A DNA stretch of 64,000 nt from Dyella jiangningensis (GTDB taxonomy: Bacteria > Pseudomonadota > Gammaproteobacteria > Xanthomonadales > Rhodanobacteraceae), in the NCBI GenBank assembly GCA_000632805.1, contig CP007444.1, positions 930,001-994,000 of the forward strand, given 5' to 3'. How positions within the stretch are numbered: position 1 is the stretch's first letter; each line of letters opens with the position of its first letter. The notes beneath the pieces are model-generated. The model had not been told where the DNA came from. It ran no database searches and saw nothing but the letters and a program-made list of their open reading frames with translations. The position numbers were made by a program, and so were the translations under genes. Shown one piece after another: positions 57,053 to 64,000 of this stretch.

Positions 57053-58132
57053 TCAGGCGACCTTGGCGTTGGCGGAAGGAAGGGTGCGTGGCGCACAGTC
57101 GCGCACGGCATCGGCGATGGCCTTGATATGGGCAGGCGTGGTGCCGCAACAGCCGCCGACGAGGTTGAGCAGGCCGTCGCGCGCGAAGCTGCCGATGACA
57201 GCGGCCATCTGCTCCGGCGTCTCGTCGTATTCGCCGAAGGCGTTCGGCAATCCCGCATTCGGATGGCTGCTGACGAAGCACTGCGCAACGTTCGAAAGCG
57301 TCTGCACGTGCGGGCGCAGGTCGGCCGCTCCCAGTGCACAATTGAGACCCACCGAGATGGGGCGCGCATGCTGCACGGAGTAGTAGAACGCTTCGGCGGT
57401 CTGGCCCGACAGCGTGCGGCCGGAGCGATCGGTGATGGTGCCGGAGATCATCACCGGCACGCGTGTACCGCGCTGGTGGAACAGCTCGCTCAGCGCGAAC
57501 AAGGCGGCCTTGGCATTCAGTGTGTCGAAGATGGTTTCGACCATGATCAGGTCGGCGCCGCCATCGATGAGACCGCTGGCTGCCTCGGTGTAGTTGCTCA
57601 CCAGTTCTTCGAAGGTGACATTGCGGAAGCCCGGGTCGTTGACGTCGGGCGAGAGTGATGCCGTGCGGCTGGTCGGGCCGAGCACGCCGATTACGAAGCG
57701 CGGCTTGTCCGGCGTCTTCGCTTCCCACGCATCGCAGGCGGCGCGGGCGAGGCGCGCGCCTTCCTTGTTCAACTCGTAGGCCAGGTGTTCCAGGTGGTAA
57801 TCGGCCTGGCTGATGCGGGTGGAGTTGAAGGTATTGGTCTCGACCAGGTCGGCGCCGGCTTCGAGATAGGCCTCGTGCACCCCACGGATGATGTCCGGGT
57901 TGGTTAGCGTGAGCAGGTCGTTGTTGCCCTTGAGGTCGCAACTGCCCGGATGGTCATGTGTGTGCGAGCTGTCGTGGCCGTCGACGAAGCGCTCGCCGCG
58001 AAAGGCGGTTTCGTCCAGCTCGTGACGCTGCAGCATGGTGCCCATGCCGCCGTCGAGAATGAGGATGCGTTCGCGCAGCAGCTTTTCCAGCAGGGCCACG
58101 CGTTGGGGATGAAGCCAGGGGAGCGTGCTCAT
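57053..58132 (-). CDS. metH: methionine synthase, homocysteine-binding part
   Basis: The 359-residue product is the N-terminal barrel of MetH, which binds zinc and homocysteine and completes methionine synthesis with the larger subunit. [14 protein letters not shown] near 332 supplies two zinc cysteines; NCALGA near 250 supplies the third. It ends 6 bases before the second metH gene and begins 7 bases after the ArsR-methyltransferase gene, so the three genes form one operon. Split MetH is known in Xanthomonadales and some other bacteria. Confidence 0.95.
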   Translation of the reverse strand: MSTLPWLHPQRVALLEKLLRERILILDGGMGTMLQRHELDETAFRGERFVDGHDSSHTHDHPGSCDLKGNNDLLTLTNPDIIRGVHEAYLEAGADLVETNTFNSTRISQADYHLEHLAYELNKEGARLARAACDAWEAKTPDKPRFVIGVLGPTSRTASLSPDVNDPGFRNVTFEELVSNYTEAASGLIDGGADLIMVETIFDTLNAKAALFALSELFHQRGTRVPVMISGTITDRSGRTLSGQTAEAFYYSVQHARPISVGLNCALGAADLRPHVQTLSNVAQCFVSSHPNAGLPNAFGEYDETPEQMAAVIGSFARDGLLNLVGGCCGTTPAHIKAIADAVRDCAPRTLPSANAKVA

Positions 58133-58139
58133 GGGGACC

Positions 58140-59066
58140 TCACTTTTTGCGTGCGAGCAGACTGATGACTTCGAAGTGCGGCGCCTTGCGCTCGCGGCTC
58201 AGTCGAGTGCAGCTGATGACTTCCAGTCCAGCCGAGCTGGCGAAGCCACCCAGCTCGCTGGAGGAGAAGCCGAGGTTGCGATGGTCGAACGGTTCGACCA
58301 CCGCACGGTGGTCGTGCTTTCCCAGCGTGACAGCAAGCAACCGGCCGCCGCTGCGCAACAGGCGCGATGCTTCGGACACCGCTTTCGCCGGGTGTTCCGC
58401 GTAGGTGAGGGCGTGCAACATCAGTACAAGGTCGAAGCGTCGCTCGCCCAGGTCCAGGGCATGCATGTCGCCCTGGCGGACTTCCACGTTGGCGAATGGC
58501 TTGAGGCGTTGCGCGGCGGCTTCCACCACGCGGTCGCTGCTGTCCACGCAGACGATGGAGCGTGCGTGCGGCGCCAGCAGCTCGGCGGTGATGCCATCGC
58601 CTGAGGCAATGTCGAGCACGTCGCCGGTTTCCAGCAGCTGCAGCAACGAACGCGCGAGGGTCTCCCAGGTGCGACCGGGCGAGTAATGCCGTTCCATATC
58701 GCCCGCGACCGTGTCGGCCCAGCCTTCTTCGCGGGCGCGCTGGGCGAGGACGCCCGGCAGGCGGGCGGCATCTTCGCGCAGCAGCGCGTCGTCGAGGCTT
58801 TCGCGCAGCGATTTGAGCAAGGCCTGCTGGGGCTCGTCGGTATCGCTGTTGGCGCGGTAGTAGGCCGAGACGCCGGCGCGACGGTCGCGGACCAGCCCGG
58901 CTTCCTTGAGCTTGGCCAGATGGGTGGATACACGCGGCTGGGCCAGATGCAGCACGGCGGCCAGCTCGGCCACGGTCAGCTCTTCCCGTTCGAGCAAGGC
59001 GAGCAGGCGCACCCGGGTAGGGTCGGCCAGCAGGCGCAGGATGCTGGAGACGGTCGCCAGATCCAT
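58140..59066 (-). CDS. ArsR-family regulator fused to a SAM-dependent methyltransferase domain
   Basis: The 308-residue product joins an ArsR winged helix (about 1-90, with [19 protein letters not shown] as recognition helix) to a class I methyltransferase fold (about 130-308, [16 protein letters not shown] as SAM-binding loop). It heads the operon with the two metH genes. Proteins with this layout, such as SahR, are reported to control methionine-cycle genes by sensing SAM or SAH; equivalence here is inferred from domains and location. AAGGA before the ATG at 59066 is a good ribosome site. Confidence 0.88.
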   Translation of the reverse strand: MDLATVSSILRLLADPTRVRLLALLEREELTVAELAAVLHLAQPRVSTHLAKLKEAGLVRDRRAGVSAYYRANSDTDEPQQALLKSLRESLDDALLREDAARLPGVLAQRAREEGWADTVAGDMERHYSPGRTWETLARSLLQLLETGDVLDIASGDGITAELLAPHARSIVCVDSSDRVVEAAAQRLKPFANVEVRQGDMHALDLGERRFDLVLMLHALTYAEHPAKAVSEASRLLRSGGRLLAVTLGKHDHRAVVEPFDHRNLGFSSSELGGFASSAGLEVISCTRLSRERKAPHFEVISLLARKK

Positions 59067-59077
59067 AGTTATCCTTA

Positions 59078-59087
59078 TATCGCGATA
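59078..59087. promoter_or_regulatory. candidate operator of the methionine operon
   Basis: TATCGCGATA is a perfect 10-bp palindrome 12 bases upstream of the ArsR-methyltransferase ATG. It is AT-rich against the local background. Its position over the expected transcription start fits auto-repression by the first gene of the operon. Confidence 0.4.
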
Positions 59088-59141
59088 CAGAGATGCAATA
59101 GGCTAGGCCTAGGGTCGCGAGGCGTCAAGTTTGGCGGCTTT

Positions 59142-59224
59142 TGTAGTTGTGCTCCCGGTGGGCGAAAAGCCAACGGAGCGGGATGCCGGGGTTCTGCGAT
59201 CGCGCACTGGGTGCGCTCCCACAG
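59142..59224. repeat. REP pair (BIME-like)
   Basis: A left arm with a GTAG head (TGTAGTTGTGCTCCCGGTGG at 59142-59161, partly degenerate) faces the intact CGCGCACTGGGTGCGCTCCC at 59201-59220. It lies in the 247-base divergent gap between the methionine operon and the acyl-CoA dehydrogenase gene, 90 bases from the latter. Confidence 0.6.
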
Positions 59225-59313
59225 GGGGAGGGTTGGCCTTGCTGCAACTGCACAGAGGGTGCAGCCGCGGGCGGGCTAAAATAGGCGGCTTCCTCCTTCC
59301 CCTTGGAGCCGTC

Positions 59314-60474
<1,161 letters not shown>

Positions 60475-60876
60475 GCGGTTCTGGGGGCTTCCGGTGCAAT
60501 GCCGGAAGCTCCGAGGCGTGCGCGGAAGCCCCCTGCGTCTGCCTGCCCGCCACGGTGGAAAGGGCAGACGGGGTACGGTCAGGCGCCCCGGCGGGCCACA
60601 CGCCCATGCGATTGCCGGTCTTGCTGGGGTATATCGCCTGACGTTCCGCGAGAGGGCGGCCCCCCCATTTGTTCGCCAGCGTGATGACCGGCTAGCGCCG
60701 GGCTGCGTCGTGAACTGACGGAGAGGGTCGGCGATGACGCCGCCGCCCGCCGGCTTTGGCCTGGAACAGAGGCTGCTCCGGGCGTCATTCATGGGGTCAG
60801 GTCGATTTCGCAGCGGACGGCACGGTGGTTGCTTTACTTCCCGGGTCTGCCACTCTGCAACGCGAGTAAGCCGCCC
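60475..60876. other. 402-base structured spacer before the GGDEF gene
   Basis: No gene is supported. GGGGGCTTCCGG (60483-60494) can pair either with CCGGAAGC at 60502-60509 or with CGGAAGCCCCC at 60523-60533, two alternative hairpins. GTCTGCC (60537-60543) and GGCAGAC near 60565-60571 form a third stem. It may simply end the dehydrogenase message. I see no known riboswitch motif. Confidence 0.4.
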
Positions 60877-61818
60877 ATGAGCCAAATCGATATCCCGCTG
60901 GAGCAAGAGAGCGCGGTCTACAAGACGCTGCTGGAATCCACCAAGGCCATCCCCTGGAGCATTCATTGGGACAGCCTGTCGTTCTCCTACATCGGCCCGC
61001 AGATCGAGGCGCTGCTCGGTTGGGAGCCTGCAAGCTGGATCAGCGTGCAGGATTGGGCCGAGCGCATCCATCCGGAAGACCGCGAATGGGCGGTCAACTT
61101 CTGCGTGGCGCAGTCCAAGGCGGGCGTGGACCACGAAGCGGACTACCGCGCGTTGTGCAAGGACGGCAGCTATGTGTGGATTCGCGACGTGGTGCACGTG
61201 GTGCGTCGCGAAGACGGCAGTGTCGATTCGCTCGTCGGTTTCATGTTCGACATCAGTGAGCGCAAGCGCACCGAGCAACGCCTCATCGAATTGCAGCGCG
61301 AGCTGGAGGCACTCTCCTTCAAGGACGGCCTCACCGGCATCGCCAATCGGCGCCGTTTCGATGCGGTGTTCGAGGAAGACTGGGTCGATGCCCGCCGCAG
61401 CGGCAAACCGTTGTCGCTCCTGGTGATCGATATCGATTACTTCAAGCAATACAACGACCACTACGGCCACGTGCAGGGCGACTATTGCCTGAAGATGGTG
61501 GCCAAGGTGCTGGAGAAGGCGGTGCGCCGCAGCCACGATTTCCTTGCGCGCTTTGGTGGCGAGGAATTCGTGCTCGTGTTGCCGGAAACCGACGCTGCTT
61601 CGGCGCGCCAGGTGGCCGAGCGGTGCCAGGAATTGCTGGTGCAGGAGTGGATCCCGCATGAGCGCTCGATGACGGGCAAGGCGCTTACGGTGAGCATTGG
61701 CGTGGGAACGGTGGTGCCGATGTTTGGCGACGAACGCCAGTCTTTCCTGGAACTGGTGGACCGCCGGCTGTACCAGGCGAAGTTGCGCGGACGCAACCGC
61801 ATCGCCGACGCCGACTGA
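60877..61818 (+). CDS. PAS-GGDEF diguanylate cyclase
   Basis: The product should make cyclic di-GMP. The 313-residue protein has an N-terminal PAS domain (about 15-145, with DGSYVWIRDVVHVV and VGFMFDISERK, the PAC end) and a GGDEF domain (about 150-313). The active site is GGEEF at 227-231 and the inhibitory RxxD site is RSHD at 218-221, so product feedback is expected. No membrane segment is seen, so it is cytoplasmic and the PAS domain probably takes an internal signal. The ATG at 60877 is chosen just before the PAS domain. Confidence 0.93.
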   Translation: MSQIDIPLEQESAVYKTLLESTKAIPWSIHWDSLSFSYIGPQIEALLGWEPASWISVQDWAERIHPEDREWAVNFCVAQSKAGVDHEADYRALCKDGSYVWIRDVVHVVRREDGSVDSLVGFMFDISERKRTEQRLIELQRELEALSFKDGLTGIANRRRFDAVFEEDWVDARRSGKPLSLLVIDIDYFKQYNDHYGHVQGDYCLKMVAKVLEKAVRRSHDFLARFGGEEFVLVLPETDAASARQVAERCQELLVQEWIPHERSMTGKALTVSIGVGTVVPMFGDERQSFLELVDRRLYQAKLRGRNRIADAD

Positions 61819-61835
61819 GTTTTGCACGGCGCATG

Positions 61836-61867
61836 AAAAAAGCCCCGGTCTTGCGACCGGGGCTTTT
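61836..61867. terminator. bidirectional terminator
   Basis: AAAAAAGCCCCGGTC-TTGC-GACCGGGGCTTTT is a stem of 13 or more bp with A and T runs at both ends, between the convergent GGDEF and RND genes. Confidence 0.92.
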
Positions 61868-61887
61868 CTTGTTGCGACGCGCGGTGC

Positions 61888-64000
61888 TTACGAGCCGCGG
61901 CGCGGATCGGAGTCGAACGGCTGCATGCCGCCGGGACCGCCATCCTGCGGCGGGTTGGTTCCCGTATTGCCCGCGGCTGCTGCCTCGCCATGGGCCTGGC
62001 GGATCTTCTGCGATGCTTCGTCCAGCTTGTCGCCCAGCATGCGGCGCACCGTCACGTAGAACACCGGGATCAGCAACAAGCCCAGGAACGTGGCGAACAA
62101 CATGCCGCCGATGACGCCCGTGCCGATCGAGTGACGGGAGTTGGCGCCCGCACCGGTGGAAATGGCCAGGGGGAACACGCCCAGGATGAATGCCATCGAG
62201 GTCATCAGGATCGGGCGCAGTCGCTGGCGAGAGGCCGTGATCACCGCGTTGAACAACGACTGGCCTTCCTGCTGCTGTTCGACCGCGAATTCCACGATCA
62301 GGATCGCGTTCTTCGCCGCCAGGCCGATCACCGTGATCAGGCCGATCTTGAAGTACATGTCGTTCGGCATGCCGCGCAGCATCGAGAACACCACGGTGCC
62401 GAGCAGGCCGAGCGGAACCACCAGCAGCACCGCCACAGGGATCGACCAGCTTTCGTACAGGGCGGCCAGGCAGAGGAATACGATCAGGATCGACAGCACC
62501 AGCAGCAGCGTGGCCGAGTTGCCAGCCAGGATTTCCTGGTAGGACTGACCCGTCCAGTCGGAGCCGAAGCCCTTGGGCAGGTCGTGTTCGACGATGCCCT
62601 GCAGCGCCGCCATGGCCTGGCCGGTGGAGTAACCCGGCGCTTCGCTACCCACGATTTCCACTGCCGAGTAGCCGTTGTAGCGGGTGAGGGCGGGCGAGCC
62701 CATGTCCCACTTGGACTGCACCACGCTGGAGATCGGGATCATGTTGTACGGGTTGGTGGTCGACACCGTCGACGCGCTGGTGGACCCGGTTGCCAGGCTG
62801 CTCGGCGTGTACAGGTGCTGCAGTGCATCCGGACCCATGCGATAGGCCTGGTCCGCCTGCATGTAGACGCGCTTCACGCGGCCGCCATAGACGAAGTCGT
62901 TGACGTACACCGGCGCCAGCGCAAGCTGGATGGCCGTATAGACGTCGCTGACCGACAAGCCCATCGCCTGCGCCTGGGTGCGATCCACCTTCAGATCCCA
63001 CTGCGGGGCATCCGGCAGCGAGTTGGGACGCACGCCGAACAGGGCCTTGTTGTCCTTGGCCTTGGCCAGCGCCATACCCATCGCCTGCATCAACTCGCCA
63101 TGCGTCTGGCCGGCGCGTGCCTGCAGGTACATGTCGATGCCGCCGAACTGGCTGAGGCCGCGGATGGTCGGCAGGTTCACCACGAAGATCTGCGCGTCGC
63201 GAATGCCGTGGAACACGCCATTCAGCTGCATGATCAGTTCATCCGCGGTGACCGAGCGTTCCTTCCAGTCCTTGAGCTTGATGAAGGCCATGCCCGTGCT
63301 TTCGCTGGTACCGATGAAGCTGAAGCCCGAGATCTGGTACATGCCGATGATGCTGTCGTTCTGCGGGCTCTGCTTCAGGCGCTCGCGCATCTCCGTCATC
63401 ACCTCCTGCGTGCGGTGCAGGGTGGCACCCGGCGGCAGGTTGACGATGGCGAGGGCGAAACCCTGGTCTTCGCTCGGCACGAAACTGGTCGGCAGCTTGG
63501 TGTACAGGAAACCCGTGAACGCGACGATCACCGCGAACACCAGCATCCAGCGGGGGGCATGGCGCGTCGCGCTGCCGATGTGGCCGCTGTAGGTGTGCGT
63601 CACCCAGTCGAACACGCGATTGAAGCCGCGATAGACGACGTTCTTCTTGTGATCGTGCGTCGGCCTGAGGATGGTCGCGCAGAGGGCCGGGGTGAACGAC
63701 AGCGCAAGGAACGCCGAGAAGCCCATCGACACGGCGATGGTCAGCGCGAACTGCTTGTAGATGATGCCGGATGCACCGGGCTGCAACGCGGACGGCACAA
63801 ACACCGCCGCCAGCACCACGGTGATGGCCACGACGGCGCCGGTGATCTGGCCCATCGCCTTGCGCGTCGCTTCCTTCGGCGACAGCCCTTCCTCGGACAT
63901 GATGCGTTCGACGTTCTCGATCACCACGATCGCGTCGTCCACCACGATGCCGATGGCAAGCACCATGCCGAACAGGGTCAGCTGGTTGATGGTGAAGCCC
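61888..64000 (-). CDS. RND multidrug efflux pump inner-membrane subunit (partial, N terminus beyond the window)
   Basis: The product is a proton-driven AcrB/MexB-type pump that exports drugs or other compounds with a periplasmic adaptor and an outer-membrane channel. About 704 residues are visible: the reading frame is open to the window end and enters at GFTINQLTLFGMVLAIGIVVDDAIVV, the AcrB TM4 segment with its proton-relay Asp pair. The rest of the protein, including the second porter half (RSRWTDGQS-like segments) and TM10-12, is complete to the TAA at 61888. The C-terminal tail is Gly/Pro-rich. Adaptor and channel genes would lie upstream, off the window. Confidence 0.93.
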   Translation of the reverse strand, partial: GFTINQLTLFGMVLAIGIVVDDAIVVIENVERIMSEEGLSPKEATRKAMGQITGAVVAITVVLAAVFVPSALQPGASGIIYKQFALTIAVSMGFSAFLALSFTPALCATILRPTHDHKKNVVYRGFNRVFDWVTHTYSGHIGSATRHAPRWMLVFAVIVAFTGFLYTKLPTSFVPSEDQGFALAIVNLPPGATLHRTQEVMTEMRERLKQSPQNDSIIGMYQISGFSFIGTSESTGMAFIKLKDWKERSVTADELIMQLNGVFHGIRDAQIFVVNLPTIRGLSQFGGIDMYLQARAGQTHGELMQAMGMALAKAKDNKALFGVRPNSLPDAPQWDLKVDRTQAQAMGLSVSDVYTAIQLALAPVYVNDFVYGGRVKRVYMQADQAYRMGPDALQHLYTPSSLATGSTSASTVSTTNPYNMIPISSVVQSKWDMGSPALTRYNGYSAVEIVGSEAPGYSTGQAMAALQGIVEHDLPKGFGSDWTGQSYQEILAGNSATLLLVLSILIVFLCLAALYESWSIPVAVLLVVPLGLLGTVVFSMLRGMPNDMYFKIGLITVIGLAAKNAILIVEFAVEQQQEGQSLFNAVITASRQRLRPILMTSMAFILGVFPLAISTGAGANSRHSIGTGVIGGMLFATFLGLLLIPVFYVTVRRMLGDKLDEASQKIRQAHGEAAAAGNTGTNPPQDGGPGGMQPFDSDPRRGS

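Noticed and set aside
59067..59313. SAM or cobalamin riboswitch upstream of the metH operon
   Set aside because: The leader between the regulator ATG and the neighbouring REP pair is too short and lacks B12-box or SAM-riboswitch sequence.

Overview
The window reads as chromosomal backbone DNA from a GC-rich gammaproteobacterium of the order Xanthomonadales, most likely family Rhodanobacteraceae (Dyella, Rhodanobacter or Luteibacter type). The reasons are the gene families themselves, a methionine synthase split into two adjacent genes next to an ArsR-methyltransferase regulator, a pilV-pilW-pilX-pilY1-pilE minor pilin operon, recCBD in one operon, and a REP-type hairpin repeat scattered between genes. 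This placement is inferred from family recognition, not from a database search.

Layout. 0-2.3 kb: panB, panC, panD (pantothenate). 2.4-7.1 kb: pgi, queG, then nnr-tsaE. 7.3-12.8 kb: N-acetylmuramoyl-alanine amidase, mutL (apparent 5' frame disruption), a DUF1684 protein and an enoyl-CoA hydratase. 12.9-13.2 kb: a gene-free inverted-repeat element. 13.2-15.7 kb: FKBP isomerase, DUF1289 protein, CoA-type Nudix hydrolase and a sulfurtransferase, the last three joined by ATGA overlaps. 15.8-21.6 kb, minus strand: enoyl-CoA isomerase, DUF4139 protein, and uvrA coupled to a thioesterase. 21.8-25.1 kb: DUF2059 protein, rplU-rpmA-obgE, and rpsT on the opposite strand. 25.4-32.8 kb: murJ, ribF, ileS, lspA, ispH, then tRNA-Thr. 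33.0-33.9 kb: a poorly coding patch with small hypothetical genes. 33.9-41.3 kb: the type IV pilus tip/minor pilin operon. 41.3-50.4 kb: recC-recB-recD on the minus strand. 50.7-53.5 kb: a DUF3574 lipoprotein coupled to a permease, then a hypothetical gene. 53.7-59.1 kb: tRNA-Val, a lipid A N-terminal-domain protein and the methionine operon. 59.3-64.0 kb: acyl-CoA dehydrogenase, a PAS-GGDEF diguanylate cyclase and the C-terminal part of an RND efflux pump that runs off the window.

Working together. PilV/W/X/E/FimT and PilY1 should build and prime the pilus tip. RecC/B/D form one helicase-nuclease. RibF, IleS, LspA and IspH form a housekeeping run. The ArsR-methyltransferase protein probably senses the methyl cycle and controls the split MetH.

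I found no CRISPR array, phage, transposase or clear defence island. The best leads are the mutL reading-frame problem, the inverted-repeat element at 12.9-13.2 kb, the REP pair family, the regulator/split-metH operon with its palindrome, two promoters that predict leaderless mRNAs (nnr, ribF), and the uncharacterised lipoprotein-permease pair.
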